DNA of 64,000 bases, taken from positions 1 to 64,000 of the forward strand of contig NZ_JADEWO010000018.1 in assembly GCF_015207605.1 (NCBI RefSeq). Reading direction: 5' to 3'. The DNA is from Oculatella sp. LEGE 06141. Lineage in GTDB: Bacteria > Cyanobacteriota > Cyanobacteriia > Elainellales > Elainellaceae. The first letter of the stretch is position 1; the number at the start of each line of letters is the position of its first letter. This document shows positions 16,678-28,997 of this stretch, one piece after another. A program made the position numbers and the translations under genes. Below the pieces are notes generated by a model. The model was not told the origin of the DNA. It did no database searches and was given only the letters and a program-made list of their open reading frames with translations.

Positions 16678-18708
16678 CTAACTGTTAATCGTCCCCGTCA
16701 ACGGCGAACTCGCACTGGCATAGGTTTTCACCGGAATTCGACCCGCCAAATACGCTAACCGTCCCGCTTCTGCTGCCATTCCCATCGCCCGTCCCATTAA
16801 CACCGGGTTTTTAGCTTGGGCGATCGCTGTATTAATCAACAGCGCATCTGCCCCCATCTCCATCGCCTCCGATGCCTCACTCGGAGTACCAATTCCAGCA
16901 TCCACCACCACCGGAATCCCAGCATTTTCAATGATAATTTCAATATTCGCTGCATTGCGAATTCCCTGCCCCGACCCAATAGGCGAACCCAACGGCATCA
17001 CCGTCACACAGCCTACCTCCTCCAGCCGTTTCGCCAACAGCGGATCGGCATTAATGTAGGGCAACACCGCAAAGCCTTCTTTCACCAACTGTTCTGCTGC
17101 CTCTAACGTCCCAATTGGATCAGGCAACAGATACTTAGCATCAGGAATGACCTCAAGCTTGACAAAATTATTGTCTTCCTGACCCAACAGTTTCGCCATT
17201 TCTCGTCCCAACCGAGCCACCCGCACCGCTTCCTCCGCCGTTTGGCACCCAGCCGTATTCGGCAACATCCAGATTTGACTCCAATCGAGCGCCTCCGCCA
17301 ACCCCTCATGCCCCGGCGCATTAGTCTGCACCCGACGCACCGCCACCGTCACAATCTGGCTACCGCTAGCCGCAATACTCTGACGCATTAGATCAAAATT
17401 GCGATACTTTCCCGTCCCGGTCATCAACCGCGATCGAAACTGCCGTCCGGCAATCACCAAAGGCTGATCGGCTGTAGCTGATGTCGCAGAGGTTAACGGT
17501 TGTACCTTGATATCTGAACGAGACTCTGACTGATATTGCACCATTTGAACAGACGTTTGATGAGTTTGAGTTGAATGAGTTTGAGTTAAATGATTAGAAG
17601 TCGAACTGGAATGGGTTGGCGTGCCAAAGAAACGGTTCCACGAGAACGACTCCAGCAACGGATCGGTTTGCCGATTGTAGATGCGATCGCCTAACAGCTT
17701 TGCCGTAATAGGAGCCAGTAAGATACCGTTGCGATAGTGTCCAACCGCCAACGTTAAATTGTCACACAGGCTGGAGCCTAAAATAGGCAACTCATCGGGT
17801 GTTGCCGGACGAAACCCCCACCAGCATTCGTCGATCGGCCACTCCTGCAAACAGGGATAAAGGCGCAATGCCCGATTGAGCAACGATTGGATTCCACCTG
17901 GCGTGTTGTAAGGCGTAAACCCAACCGACTCGCTGGTTGCCCCAATCACAATTCGCCCGTCTCGACGCGGCACAATGTAGATCTCTTCCCCAAACAAAAT
18001 CCGCTGTAGCGGCAACTCTGCCGCCAAACCGTGAGGCACCCTGACCGAAAGCATTTGCCCTTTGCGCGGCTGCACCGGCACCGGCAGCAACGCCTGCGAC
18101 CATGCCCCCGTGGCTAACACATAATGGTCGGCTTGCCAGTCCCCGGTTGCCGTTCTAACGCTGCGAACCTGCCCCCCTTGCTGCTGAAACGACTCGACCG
18201 CCACCCCTTCTTCGATCGCCACACCCAGGGTTTGAGCCGCTACCCGCAGCACATTGGCCAGGGCACGGTTGTCCACCTGCCCGTCTTCTGGAAACCACCA
18301 GCCACCCATCACTTCGGCACTCAAACCAGGTTGAGCCAGATGAATCGCCTCACGCTCCAACCATCGCGCCGCAGGGTTGGCGGTAGCCAGCGACGAGGGT
18401 TCTGGCAACTGATAAACCGGGGCAAAAATGCCGCATCCCCAATAGTGTGCCAGCAAGCCGCTGGTATCTTCCAGCTTGCGAATCCACTCTGGATACAGCG
18501 TTTGGCTCCGAAGGCAAAGGTCTTGCAACGGAGCAGAAGCGATCGCCTCTGCCTGGGGAGCCAGCATCCCGGCAGCAGCATGGGTCGCCGCCTGCTGAAA
18601 ATCACGGCTGAGCAAAGTGACACTTGCCCCGCGCAGCCGCAACTCAACAGCGATCGCCATGCCAACAATGCCACCGCCAACAATTAAAACGTCAGATGTC
18701 GTACTCAT
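16678..18708 (-). CDS. thiO-thiG: Bifunctional glycine oxidase / thiazole synthase (ThiO-ThiG fusion)
   Basis: A 676-residue fusion making the thiazole half of thiamine. ThiO (residues about 1-365) starts with the FAD motif [17 protein letters not shown] and oxidises glycine to dehydroglycine. ThiG (about 405-676) carries [19 protein letters not shown], the Schiff-base lysine region FVKLEVIPD and the phosphate-binding [20 protein letters not shown]. It condenses dehydroglycine, ThiS thiocarboxylate and deoxyxylulose phosphate. The roughly 40-residue linker is His/Ser/Thr/Gln-rich and is encoded partly by two 15-bp tandem repeats at 17561-17590. The fusion is known in cyanobacteria. No TPP riboswitch was recognised upstream. 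Confidence 0.95.
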   Translation of the reverse strand: MSTTSDVLIVGGGIVGMAIAVELRLRGASVTLLSRDFQQAATHAAAGMLAPQAEAIASAPLQDLCLRSQTLYPEWIRKLEDTSGLLAHYWGCGIFAPVYQLPEPSSLATANPAARWLEREAIHLAQPGLSAEVMGGWWFPEDGQVDNRALANVLRVAAQTLGVAIEEGVAVESFQQQGGQVRSVRTATGDWQADHYVLATGAWSQALLPVPVQPRKGQMLSVRVPHGLAAELPLQRILFGEEIYIVPRRDGRIVIGATSESVGFTPYNTPGGIQSLLNRALRLYPCLQEWPIDECWWGFRPATPDELPILGSSLCDNLTLAVGHYRNGILLAPITAKLLGDRIYNRQTDPLLESFSWNRFFGTPTHSSSTSNHLTQTHSTQTHQTSVQMVQYQSESRSDIKVQPLTSATSATADQPLVIAGRQFRSRLMTGTGKYRNFDLMRQSIAASGSQIVTVAVRRVQTNAPGHEGLAEALDWSQIWMLPNTAGCQTAEEAVRVARLGREMAKLLGQEDNNFVKLEVIPDAKYLLPDPIGTLEAAEQLVKEGFAVLPYINADPLLAKRLEEVGCVTVMPLGSPIGSGQGIRNAANIEIIIENAGIPVVVDAGIGTPSEASEAMEMGADALLINTAIAQAKNPVLMGRAMGMAAEAGRLAYLAGRIPVKTYASASSPLTGTINS

Positions 18709-18770
18709 AAAATCTTAAAATCAACAGGGGCGGCACACTACCATTGTCACCAGACATTAATCACCGGGAC

Positions 18771-19166
18771 TTACCAAAACGCTCCAACCGCAGGAACAGA
18801 ATCAGTTTGACCCGTTCCAGAGCCATTTCCAGAGCCATTGGAAGGTGGCGGAATGCGGCCTGGTTGAGATTGTCCTGGAGCTGGAGTCGCTGTTGGCGAG
18901 GTCGTTCCCGATCGGCCAAACGGTTGCACAACGCGATCGCTATTTTGAGCGCTATTGCTGTTTGTGGTTCCAGGCCCATAGCCTTGTTGAATGGCAGCAT
19001 TGGGATTAATGAAGTCTGCAATTCCAGTTCGCAACCGGGGCAGCATCGTAAGCGCCAGGATAGCAATCAACCCGAACCCAATAAGCCGAACGACTCCCTT
19101 TGCCAGAACCGAAACAATAAAAATAATGATCGTCAGAATCAGGACAACTAGAACTGATTCAGGCAC
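18771..19166 (-). CDS. Small membrane protein with Pro/Gly/Ser-rich tail, unknown function
   Basis: A 131-residue protein with two adjacent membrane helices (residues about 4-22 and 26-44) and a low-complexity hydrophilic tail rich in Asn, Ser, Gly, Pro and Thr. The start is GTG at 19164-19166 with GGGAGG seven nt upstream, a strong initiation signal. It lies 62 bp upstream of thiO-thiG on the same strand and may share its transcript. No family is recognised. Confidence 0.65.
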   Translation of the reverse strand: MPESVLVVLILTIIIFIVSVLAKGVVRLIGFGLIAILALTMLPRLRTGIADFINPNAAIQQGYGPGTTNSNSAQNSDRVVQPFGRSGTTSPTATPAPGQSQPGRIPPPSNGSGNGSGTGQTDSVPAVGAFW

Positions 19167-19437
19167 TCTTCCGCCTCCCTCACGCTACTAATTTCATCAT
19201 CTCTCAAGCGTTATGTTCTCAACCAATCAATTTTGGCTTGGCAAAACGCTGTTGTTAGTCTAAACGACTCACCCCGCAAAGGTGCCTGACAAAGGGCTGA
19301 GTTCAGCATCGGTCGTTATTTAAATGGGTCAATGGGGAGCAGCCCCTACCTCAAAACCGATAAAACTTAATGACTCGAAATGACTCGAAATGCCCCGGTA
19401 AATAACTCGGAATGGCTCGGACGTTGCTAGCCGCGAG

Positions 19438-19647
19438 TTAGTCGTGCCAGCCACCGCTCCTGCACGCCAAGATAGGAGGAAGCGACACCGGGTGCGATCG
19501 CACCCATTGGGTTCTCCAAATCTGCTTCAGCACAGGGCAGGTGCCACAGGCAACCAGCACAACAGCGTATCTGCCCAGCTCGATCGTCGTAACGCTTGCC
19601 CCCGATTCGCACTCTACCGTTTTTTCCCAAGCTGTTACGTTAAACAT
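19438..19647 (-). CDS. Small protein of unknown function, 69 residues
   Basis: The ATG at 19645-19647 is preceded by GGAG with 8 nt spacing. The product opens MFNVTAWEKTVECESGASVT and has a hydrophobic middle containing VACGTCPV, a CxxC-like pair. The second half overlaps a region rich in HIP1 sites, which weakens confidence. It could be a small soluble or metal-binding protein; no family recognised. Confidence 0.45.
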   Translation of the reverse strand: MFNVTAWEKTVECESGASVTTIELGRYAVVLVACGTCPVLKQIWRTQWVRSHPVSLPPILACRSGGWHD

Positions 19648-19812
19648 GGTACGTTCTCCGCTTCAAGCTGTGGGAATTCTGAAGGTGTTTACGTTCTAAA
19701 TCTAGTTTAAATTTTGATCTCACTTCTGCGCCATAGCAGTAGGATGAGCGCAATCTCGTTACTCTGTGATCTGGCCTCCATTTGACTTGTATTCCTTTAA
19801 CACTCCAACCTC

Positions 19813-21492
<1,680 letters not shown>

Positions 21493-21517
21493 AGCCTGAC
21501 TCAGTTTGTATCCTGGC

Positions 21518-21546
21518 GTAGAGACGTTGGTGCAAAACGTCTCTAC
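21518..21546. repeat. Inverted repeat after cimA
   Basis: GTAGAGACGTT (21518-21528) and AACGTCTCTAC (21536-21546) are exact reverse complements around a 7-nt loop. This kind of hairpin recurs between genes in cyanobacteria. There is no T-run, so if it stops transcription it is not a classical terminator. Confidence 0.6.
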
Positions 21547-21612
21547 AATACGGATGGTTTTCATCAGTGAAACCACAACGGCAGTTTAGTGTTAGCTGCT
21601 GTATCAGCTAAA

Positions 21613-23241
21613 ATGCGCCCCAAATCTCTGAAGGCTAGCATCACACTTAAAGCGGAACAGGTGGAAGAGGCCGTTGTTGAACTGGCCAATCGCTATCTGC
21701 GTGCGACCAAAACTGGATGCAGAGTGATCCGTCAGCCGACTGCGTTTAACCTGGCTGAGCTATGCGAGCCTTTAGTAGAGGGATGGCGCAACGGCAAAGT
21801 TGCCTACACCAAAGGAGAAATCACGCTAGTCTTTAGCACGGGCGAACTTACCCCCGACGCAGACTTAATCGTTTATGCCTCAGGAACAGGAGAACGGTTT
21901 CTCTATTCCAAGCCGCAGACCTCGATCCCTGACCTGCCCTCCAGCGAACGGCCTGATCTGCCTGACTCACCTGAACTTGAGGTCGTACCGGATATCGAGC
22001 CAGATTTAGAACAGCCTGTAGAGTCAGAGCTAGATGTAACGCCAGATTTAGAACAGCCTGTAGCGCCAGAGCCGTCAACCGCACCTGATTTGGCGCACTC
22101 GTTACTTACCATTGCCGAAACGCTGGCACAGCTTGTAGCCAAACAAAACTCTCTAGACACGCTGCTAAACCAGGTGCTAACGCAAATGGCAACCGTGGAA
22201 CGCAAGCTCAACGTTCAGGCGGCTGAGTTTGAAACCGCTGTTCGACAACGCATTGAACGGCAGGCCACCGAATTTACCCACCAGATGCAAACGGCGTTAA
22301 AAACCCAGCAGACTAACTTCACCGAGCAAATTCAAGTGGTGTTAGAAGCACAAACCGCTACCTTCGCCCAACTGCTCGCGAAACAAATTAGCGCCACGGC
22401 TCTGCAATTTAGCGATCGCCTCGACACAATTACCACCCAACTGCAAGACATCACCACACGCCTGGACGACCTGGACGTAATAGACGAGGCAGAAGACACA
22501 TCAGCAGAAACAATTCCCATTCCCCAAACCGAAGCCGAATGGCTAACCCGCTTCCGGGATGCCTGGGGCAGCGTCGGAGATTATGAGGAGTTTTTGTTTA
22601 ACGATCGAATTGCCCATGCCGAGACTCCGCTGTTTTTTACGCCGGATTGGGTCGCGCTTTGCGAATTTGCCTGGGTTCGCAAACTGTCCCCGGTGCTGGC
22701 CTTGCTCTATGACTTGATTCACACCGACGATGGGATTGGATATGCCGGTGCCGATATTTTGCAGCAGTTTGGGTTGCACCTTGATCCGCAGACGGGCGAT
22801 CGCTACTATATCTACCAGCGCAGCGGCTTCACCGCCTATGAGGCACTCTGGCAAACAGCCAACGACCCGCAGCATTCCTGGCTACCTGAACTAGAGCGGC
22901 TGTACGCTACGCAACCCAGCCGCCGCAACGAGATTTTTCAGCTCTTTGGTTGGGAACAAGAGGCGATCGACTCCCTGGAGAGCGTAGTAGAGCGAGCCTA
23001 CCGGGAACGTGACACGGTGCGTAACCCGCAGCAAGAGCGGCAGGAAAAAGCGCTGAGAGATTATTTGATTTTGCTCAACCTTAGCCCATTGACCCCAATC
23101 ACGCTAGAGTCAATTAAGCGAGCCTATAAGCAGGCAATGAAAGCCGCCCATCCCGATACGGGAGGCAGCAAAGAGCAGGCTCAAAAAGTGAACGAGGCAT
23201 ATCGAGCGGTGCTGGACTATTACTTTCCGCCAACCACTTAA
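21613..23241 (+). CDS. Large coiled-coil protein with C-terminal J domain
   Basis: A 542-residue protein in four parts. The N-terminal domain (about 1-100) is unrecognised. Then comes a Pro/Glu/Asp-rich spacer with a repeated DLEQPV segment. A long Gln/Thr/Ala-rich coiled coil runs from about 155 to 290, then a globular region (about 310-470). The C-terminal J domain carries HPDTGG at about residue 513. The ATG at 21613 is used; an in-frame GTG lies 24 nt upstream. Like the 201-residue protein at 12.5 kb it has its J domain at the very end. This suggests a DnaK co-chaperone that recruits a specific client through its coiled coil; that role is inference. Confidence 0.8.
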   Translation: MRPKSLKASITLKAEQVEEAVVELANRYLRATKTGCRVIRQPTAFNLAELCEPLVEGWRNGKVAYTKGEITLVFSTGELTPDADLIVYASGTGERFLYSKPQTSIPDLPSSERPDLPDSPELEVVPDIEPDLEQPVESELDVTPDLEQPVAPEPSTAPDLAHSLLTIAETLAQLVAKQNSLDTLLNQVLTQMATVERKLNVQAAEFETAVRQRIERQATEFTHQMQTALKTQQTNFTEQIQVVLEAQTATFAQLLAKQISATALQFSDRLDTITTQLQDITTRLDDLDVIDEAEDTSAETIPIPQTEAEWLTRFRDAWGSVGDYEEFLFNDRIAHAETPLFFTPDWVALCEFAWVRKLSPVLALLYDLIHTDDGIGYAGADILQQFGLHLDPQTGDRYYIYQRSGFTAYEALWQTANDPQHSWLPELERLYATQPSRRNEIFQLFGWEQEAIDSLESVVERAYRERDTVRNPQQERQEKALRDYLILLNLSPLTPITLESIKRAYKQAMKAAHPDTGGSKEQAQKVNEAYRAVLDYYFPPTT

Positions 23242-23470
23242 TTTGGCTAAGGAGGCAGAGAGTTGCTAACTTGTACCATACCCGATGGCGATCGCTCACC
23301 CTGATGCAGTGGACAAATGGCGGGGTTTCAGTCAGGATTAGCAATGGACTCGCGCCCAACCGCCGATTGAGCCAACCATCGTTAAGGGGGTGCCGCCAGG
23401 GCGATCGCACGGTTTCACATAACAGGGTCTAGTTCGGTCAAACTATTAATAGAATTACGGCAGTGTGGCA

Positions 23471-23683
23471 ATGGATGAAGATCTACTGATTGCATACGGC
23501 TCTGAAGGGTTAATTGAAACCTTTTCGATCCTGCTTCTCCTGAGTTTGGTTGGGGTGCTAGTCGTGGTTAGGCGCAACTTCGAAGGCAGCTTCTTTGTTG
23601 AAAGTCTGGCCTTATTCACACTGCTAAGTGCAGCAGCCGTTATGCTGCTGTTGCTGGCAACCAACTTAGCGGCAGCAGACTAA
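23471..23683 (+). CDS. Small two-helix membrane protein, unknown function
   Basis: A 70-residue product with an acidic N-terminus and two hydrophobic segments (about residues 17-35 and 44-65) separated by VVRRNFEGSFF. An in-frame GTG lies six nt before the chosen ATG. It sits about 60 bp upstream of a Ser/Thr kinase gene on the same strand. The clean hydrophobic pattern makes it more likely real than the antisense reading of the same stretch. Confidence 0.5.
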   Translation: MDEDLLIAYGSEGLIETFSILLLLSLVGVLVVVRRNFEGSFFVESLALFTLLSAAAVMLLLLATNLAAAD

Positions 23684-23742
23684 ATTAGTCATGCTGACTG
23701 TCCAGTTGTGTAACGTTACTGCGTGGTCAGCTCATTCTGCGT

Positions 23743-25194
23743 ATGAACACATTAGTTGGAAAAACTCTGCAAGGGGGAAAATACACCCTCGACCAGGAAT
23801 TAGGTCGAGGGGGGTCTGGTGTAACCTTCAAAGCAACCCACCATTTGTTAGATCAGGTGGTGGTGATCAAAACCCTGAACGAAACGGCATGGCGTGACCC
23901 CAACTATGCCGAGCTAAAACGAAAATTTCAAGACGAGGCTCGTCGGCTCGCCCTGTGCGTTCATCCCAACATTGTGCGAGTGAGCGACTTTTTTGAAGAA
24001 GACGGATTGCCGTATACCGTCATGGATTATATTCCGGGGCAGACGCTACACGATATAGTGTTTCCGGATCAGGCACTGCCAGAAACAGCGGCGATTCACT
24101 ACATTCGCCAAATCGGAGCCGCGCTAGAGGTGGTGCATCGCAACGGCATGTTGCACCGAGACGTGAAGCCACAAAACATCATGCTGCGGCAAGGAACTCA
24201 AGAAGCCGTGCTGATTGATTTTGGCATTGCCAGAGAATTTACAGCCGACCAAGCTCAGACCCATACCAGCATGATTTCAATGGGCTATGCTCCGGTTGAG
24301 CAATATCTGGCTCACGGCAAGCGAACTCCGGCGATCGATGTCTATGGGTTGGCTGCCACGCTGTATGCCCTGTTAACGGCTCATGTTCCGGTGGCCTCTA
24401 TTTTGCGCGATCGCCAGCCAATGCCCACCCCGCGCGATCTGCGCCCCGACTTGAGTCCGGCGGTAAACCAGGCGGTGATGCGAGGCATGGCGCTAGACGT
24501 ACAATATCGACCGAACACCATCAGCGAATGGCTTGATCTTTTGCCAGATAGTACTGTAGTGAGTCGGTCATCCTCCCAGAGTCAGCCGTCGATAACCTCA
24601 GCGGCAACGGTAGCCGTGTCCCCTCGCTATCAACCGCAACCCCAGCGTCCGGTACGCTCGGCTCCGCCTCCGTCTCATGCCGCACCCGATACAGCACCGC
24701 CTCCGTCTCGCAGCAACAAATGGGTGATCTGGACAATTGCCGCGATCGCCGCCGCCGTGTTGGCCGGGTTAGCAGCGGCGCTGTTGCGCCCTCAACCTCA
24801 ACCTGACGGTGAACCGGAGTTCTCTCCTTCCCCTCGCCCCAGCCCAAGGATTGAGCGGGTAACGCCGACTACTGAGCCAGTGCCCGATGACTCGATCGAT
24901 CAAACAACCGAATCGGATGTGCCTCTGGAGGACAGCGAGGATGGCGAGGACGAATTGGAAGAACCTCCCACTCCCCCGTCGGTTGAGGGATCGCCCAGCA
25001 ACGATTCGCCGATTGACGAGGTAAGCCCCATCCCCACAGACGGACTACCGGAAGCGTCACCGCCGACGGAGGCCGTGGAAGAACCGCCTGCACCGCCCGA
25101 ACCACTGCCACCGCCACCGCCATCCCCCGATGCGAACCAATCCACCTCCCGAATTCCGGCTAAAATCACAGGCCAGCGCTTGCCAAAACTATAG
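23743..25194 (+). CDS. Membrane-anchored Ser/Thr protein kinase with Pro/Glu-rich extracytoplasmic tail
   Basis: A 483-residue Hanks-type kinase. The kinase domain (residues 14-268) has [10 protein letters not shown], Lys43, LHRDVKPQN (His138-Asp140) and DFGIA (Asp159). A Pro/Ser-rich linker, one membrane helix (about 327-348) and a 135-residue tail rich in Pro, Glu, Asp and Ser follow. The tail ends in a basic stretch. Unlike the kinase at 13.6 kb it has no TPR repeats. It is the last gene before the exopolysaccharide locus, so envelope control is conceivable but unproven. Confidence 0.93.
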   Translation: MNTLVGKTLQGGKYTLDQELGRGGSGVTFKATHHLLDQVVVIKTLNETAWRDPNYAELKRKFQDEARRLALCVHPNIVRVSDFFEEDGLPYTVMDYIPGQTLHDIVFPDQALPETAAIHYIRQIGAALEVVHRNGMLHRDVKPQNIMLRQGTQEAVLIDFGIAREFTADQAQTHTSMISMGYAPVEQYLAHGKRTPAIDVYGLAATLYALLTAHVPVASILRDRQPMPTPRDLRPDLSPAVNQAVMRGMALDVQYRPNTISEWLDLLPDSTVVSRSSSQSQPSITSAATVAVSPRYQPQPQRPVRSAPPPSHAAPDTAPPPSRSNKWVIWTIAAIAAAVLAGLAAALLRPQPQPDGEPEFSPSPRPSPRIERVTPTTEPVPDDSIDQTTESDVPLEDSEDGEDELEEPPTPPSVEGSPSNDSPIDEVSPIPTDGLPEASPPTEAVEEPPAPPEPLPPPPPSPDANQSTSRIPAKITGQRLPKL

Positions 25195-25562
25195 GCAATT
25201 TGTTTCAGGCAGGAACATAATGGGTGAAATGGTCATCAAACAATGAAACCCCTTAGTCCAAGTTGAGGATTGACGGCACAATTCCTAAGGTGACGAATAG
25301 AGTGTCAAAATCGGCAGACAGCTATTATTGTGTCTGTATTAGCATCAACCACCCCCGCTTAGGCGAATCGTCAGATCCATAACGCAGGTCGAATCTACCG
25401 GGTCGATCAGTATAGTAGATGTCAGATGTTATTCCTCACGTTCGCTAAAAAAACAGCTAGAAAAACAACTGAACTTGCGTTCCGATAATACTGAGTTTCG
25501 ATCGCCACACCACATCCGTTCCACCCCTTCTGCTAATTGCCCACTCGTTCGGTCATGTTCCT
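25195..25562. other. Gap before the exopolysaccharide locus
   Basis: A 368-bp stretch with no supportable gene. It contains the inverted pair CAGACA/TGTCTG around 25315-25337 and several AT-rich runs, and presumably carries the promoter of the tyrosine-kinase gene. I cannot place a promoter with confidence. Confidence 0.4.
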
Positions 25563-27761
25563 ATGGAATCTAGAGAGTTCTCCGAAGAGTTAGATTTCAC
25601 CAAATACTGGTTGGTGCTTAAACGGCGCTGGTTACCAGCCACAGGCATATTTGGGCTGGTTTTTGCCCTGGCTGCCTTAGCAACCTTTATGCAAGACCCT
25701 ATCTATGAAGCAAAAGGTAGGCTGCGGTTGAAGATCGATCGTACCTCTGCCCTGGTTGGGTTTGATCAAGGTTCAGGCGAGCTAAAAGCCCTGAGTTCAA
25801 ACAACAGCCCTCTTGATACTGAGGCCGAGATTATCAAGTCGTTGGATATTGCCGAACGCACGATTGAGGCCCTGGACATCCGCAATGAAGAGGGCGAACT
25901 GATGTCGCCACAAACGTTATCCAGTCGGTTGAAAGTCTCGCCGTTAACCGGAACCGACATTCTACAGGTATCCTACCAGGGTACCGACCCCGAACTAGCA
26001 GCGGCGATCGTCAATAAAATAATGGAAGTCTATCGCCTCAACAACATTGAGGAAAATCGCCGGGAAGCCAGAGCAGCCAGAGAATTTATCGAAGAGCAGC
26101 TACCGAAAACCGAGAAAGAGTTGCAGGCGGCAGATGCTAACTTGCAGCAGTTCAAACAGCAAAATCAGGTGATTGCCCTGGATGAGGAAGCGAGTAAAGC
26201 CGTCCAACTGATCGGCAATTTGGACGATGCCATTACCCAGGCGCAGTCTGAATTGGGTGACGTAGGTGCCCGCGCTGCCGAACTGCGGCGGCAGGTTGGT
26301 TTGGATGCCGCACAGGCTATTAATATCAGTGCGCTCAGCCAGTCTCCGGGGGTAGCGGAAGCGCTGCGATCGCTCCAGGAAGCACAAACGGAACTAGAAG
26401 TGCAGCGAACTCGATACCAGCCGTCTCACCCCATTATTGCTCAGCTAGAAGACCGCACAAACGCGCTTAACGCCCTACTAGAACAGCGGGTACAAGACGT
26501 ATTGCCATCCGGCCAGCAGCCGAGCAATGGCAGCATCCAGATTGGCGATCTGCGGCGCGACCTGATTGCTGAATATGTGCAAACCGAAATTCAGCGGTTG
26601 GGGCTGGCCCGACGCATCAATCTACTCAGTGAAGCACAGCAAGCCTATGAACGTCGAGCCAATAGCCTACCAGAGCTAGAGCGGCGGCAGCGCGACCTGG
26701 AACGCAAACTTAATGCGTCTCAGACGACCTATGAAACCCTGCTGTCTCAACTGGATGAAGCTCGAATTGCTGAGAACCAGAATGTTGGCAACGCTAGCAT
26801 TGTGGCAGAGTCGATTGTGCCGGGAGGACCAATTGCGCCCAATAAAAAGTTTTATCTGGCCGTGGGCGGAACGGCAGGCTTGCTGCTGGGTCTAGCGTCA
26901 GCCTTCTTGCTTGATTTGACCGATCGCTCGATTAAAACCGTTAAAGAAGGCCGCGATTTGTTTGGCTACACTCTGTTGGGTGTCATTCCTGCCTTTGGCC
27001 GCTCGGGCAAACCGGGCGTGACGGCTCGAGATGTGGAACAGGGTGCAGTTCGTATCATCATTCGGGATATGCCGCACTCGCCGATTCGAGAAGCGTATCA
27101 AATGCTGCAAGCTAACCTGAAGTTTCTCAGTTCGGATCGAGAAGTTAAGGTTATTGCTGTAACCAGTTCGGTGCCTCGTGAGGGCAAGTCTGAGGTTTCG
27201 GCTAACCTGGCAGCGGCGATCGCCCAGGTTGGGCGGCGAGTGCTGCTCATTGATGCCGATATGCGTAAGCCGACTCAACACCTGGCGTGGGATGTAAATA
27301 ACGGGGTGGGGTTAAGTAATGTCATCGTCGGTCAAAACAAGTTGAGTGAAGCGATTCAAGACGTTGGTGGTCGATTGCACGTACTGCCAAGCGGCGTTAT
27401 GCCTCCCAATCCGGTGGCGTTGCTCGACTCTAAGCGCATGGCTTCATTGATTGAGTATTTTTCCAACACTTACGACTATGTCATTATCGACACTCCACCG
27501 ATCGCAGGCTGTGCCGACGCGCTGATTTTAGGCCGCATGACCGATGGGTTGCTGTTGGTGATGCGTCCGGGTGTGGTCGATTCGGCTAGCGCTACTGCTG
27601 CGAAGAATCTGCTGGCTCAATCGAATCAACATGTTTTGGGTACGGTCGCGAACGGGGTGGATGTTCGCAGCGAACCCGATAGCTACTTCTACTACACCAC
27701 TGAATACGGAGCCAGCCCCGAGGAACTTCAGGCGGCTAACATGCCTGTGCCGAAAGAATAA
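25563..27761 (+). CDS. Polysaccharide chain-length regulator and tyrosine autokinase (Wzc/BY-kinase type)
   Basis: A 732-residue inner-membrane protein. The N-terminal Wzz domain is flanked by membrane helices at about residues 24-42 and 425-450, with a long periplasmic coiled coil between them. The cytoplasmic BY-kinase domain has Walker A (SSVPREGKSEVSANLA, near residue 537), Walker A' (VLLIDADMRKPT) and Walker B (YVIIDTPP). A C-terminal tyrosine cluster, SYFYYTTEYG (about residues 707-716), is where autophosphorylation would occur. It co-operates with the outer-membrane export protein encoded 57 bp downstream to set polymer length and drive secretion. Confidence 0.95.
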   Translation: MESREFSEELDFTKYWLVLKRRWLPATGIFGLVFALAALATFMQDPIYEAKGRLRLKIDRTSALVGFDQGSGELKALSSNNSPLDTEAEIIKSLDIAERTIEALDIRNEEGELMSPQTLSSRLKVSPLTGTDILQVSYQGTDPELAAAIVNKIMEVYRLNNIEENRREARAAREFIEEQLPKTEKELQAADANLQQFKQQNQVIALDEEASKAVQLIGNLDDAITQAQSELGDVGARAAELRRQVGLDAAQAINISALSQSPGVAEALRSLQEAQTELEVQRTRYQPSHPIIAQLEDRTNALNALLEQRVQDVLPSGQQPSNGSIQIGDLRRDLIAEYVQTEIQRLGLARRINLLSEAQQAYERRANSLPELERRQRDLERKLNASQTTYETLLSQLDEARIAENQNVGNASIVAESIVPGGPIAPNKKFYLAVGGTAGLLLGLASAFLLDLTDRSIKTVKEGRDLFGYTLLGVIPAFGRSGKPGVTARDVEQGAVRIIIRDMPHSPIREAYQMLQANLKFLSSDREVKVIAVTSSVPREGKSEVSANLAAAIAQVGRRVLLIDADMRKPTQHLAWDVNNGVGLSNVIVGQNKLSEAIQDVGGRLHVLPSGVMPPNPVALLDSKRMASLIEYFSNTYDYVIIDTPPIAGCADALILGRMTDGLLLVMRPGVVDSASATAAKNLLAQSNQHVLGTVANGVDVRSEPDSYFYYTTEYGASPEELQAANMPVPKE

Positions 27762-27818
27762 CACCTGAAGGGGTGTGTACCCAGTCCGTTCTATCGTTTT
27801 ACCAAGGAAAATCACGCT

Positions 27819-28997
27819 ATGCCGAAATCGTTTGGTCTTCGACAGACGACGCGATCGATCGCGGCAGCTGTGACATGCTGTTTGGCTGTTCAGCTACCCG
27901 GTCTCGCTCAGGTTCCTGGCTCAGCCTCAGCGCTTGAACCTGCCCCAATAGACCCGGCTCAACTCGCACCCGCTCAACCGCCAGCACCCGCACTACAGCC
28001 TTCTCAATTTGGCACGGTTCAAACCAACCCGGCTCAGCCACAGGCCGCTCCAGCCCCGTCGGGTTCTATTTCGTCGGAGTATGTGCTGGGACCCGGCGAC
28101 CAGGTTGAGATTAGCGTGTTTGGCTATGAGGAATACACTGGCTCTAAAGTAATTTTGCCCGATGGCACGATTACCTTGCCGCTCATTGGTTCTGTCCCGG
28201 CATCCCAGCGCACGTCTGATCAGCTCGCACGGGATCTGACCGCTCGTTTAAGCCCGTTCCTGGTGAACCCAGCCGTCACCGTGAGCCTGAGTACGCTGCG
28301 CCCGGTGGTGGTAAACGTGGCGGGTGAGGTGCAGCGGCCTGGGCCAGTGCAACTGCGTAGCTTGACCACAAATACCATTAGCAACCAGGTCGGCAGTAGC
28401 ACCAACAACTCGGTCGATCGCTCCCCTACGATTAGTTCTGCCCTGGTAGAAGCGGGTGGAGTGACCCAAAGTGCCGATATCCGCCAGGTTGTGGTACGGC
28501 GTACGTTACCGGGCGGCAATTCTACAACGTCAACGATCAATTTATGGGATGCGTTGTGGTCAGAAAACGCACCCCCCAGTCTGGTTCTGCAAGATGGAGA
28601 TTCGCTGTTTGTACCGCGATTAGAGCCAGGTGAAACGCTCGATCGCCGATTAGTAGCGCGATCGAGTCTGGCACCCGACACCATTCGCGTCAGGGTGGTG
28701 GGTGAAGTGACTCGCCCCGGAGAAGTACAGGTTCCGCCCAACAGCACCATTTCTAGCGCAGTGGCGGTTGCGGGTGGCCCCACGGGCGATGCCAAACTCA
28801 GCGAGGTGGTCTACGTTCGCTTGAATGAAGAAGGCCAGATCGATCGGCAGGTGATTGATTTGAGGAACCTGACCGATAACTTCCAGGTACAGGAAGGGGA
28901 TGTCGTTATTGTTCCTGAAACCCGAACATCCTCTGTCCTGGACTTTGTAGGTCGGGTCTTAAGCCCACTCAATTTCCTGTTTAACGTGTTTCGCTAG
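27819..28997 (+). CDS. Polysaccharide export protein (Wza-like, SLBB domains)
   Basis: A 392-residue protein with a signal peptide (residues about 1-30) and a Pro/Ala/Gln-rich spacer. A Poly_export domain follows (YVLGPGDQVEISVFGYEEYT, then ILPDGTITLPLIG), and after it two SLBB-like domains, the second around VRVVGEVTRPGEVQVPPNS. The C-terminal ends NFLFNVFR without a clear membrane helix. It would form the outer-membrane or periplasmic conduit for the polymer. AAGGA precedes the ATG at good spacing. It is co-transcribed with the tyrosine kinase. Confidence 0.93.
   Translation: MPKSFGLRQTTRSIAAAVTCCLAVQLPGLAQVPGSASALEPAPIDPAQLAPAQPPAPALQPSQFGTVQTNPAQPQAAPAPSGSISSEYVLGPGDQVEISVFGYEEYTGSKVILPDGTITLPLIGSVPASQRTSDQLARDLTARLSPFLVNPAVTVSLSTLRPVVVNVAGEVQRPGPVQLRSLTTNTISNQVGSSTNNSVDRSPTISSALVEAGGVTQSADIRQVVVRRTLPGGNSTTSTINLWDALWSENAPPSLVLQDGDSLFVPRLEPGETLDRRLVARSSLAPDTIRVRVVGEVTRPGEVQVPPNSTISSAVAVAGGPTGDAKLSEVVYVRLNEEGQIDRQVIDLRNLTDNFQVQEGDVVIVPETRTSSVLDFVGRVLSPLNFLFNVFR

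Noticed and set aside
18709-18770. A TPP riboswitch before thiO-thiG
   Set aside because: The short upstream stretch lacks the conserved THI-box words, and a small gene lies directly upstream.
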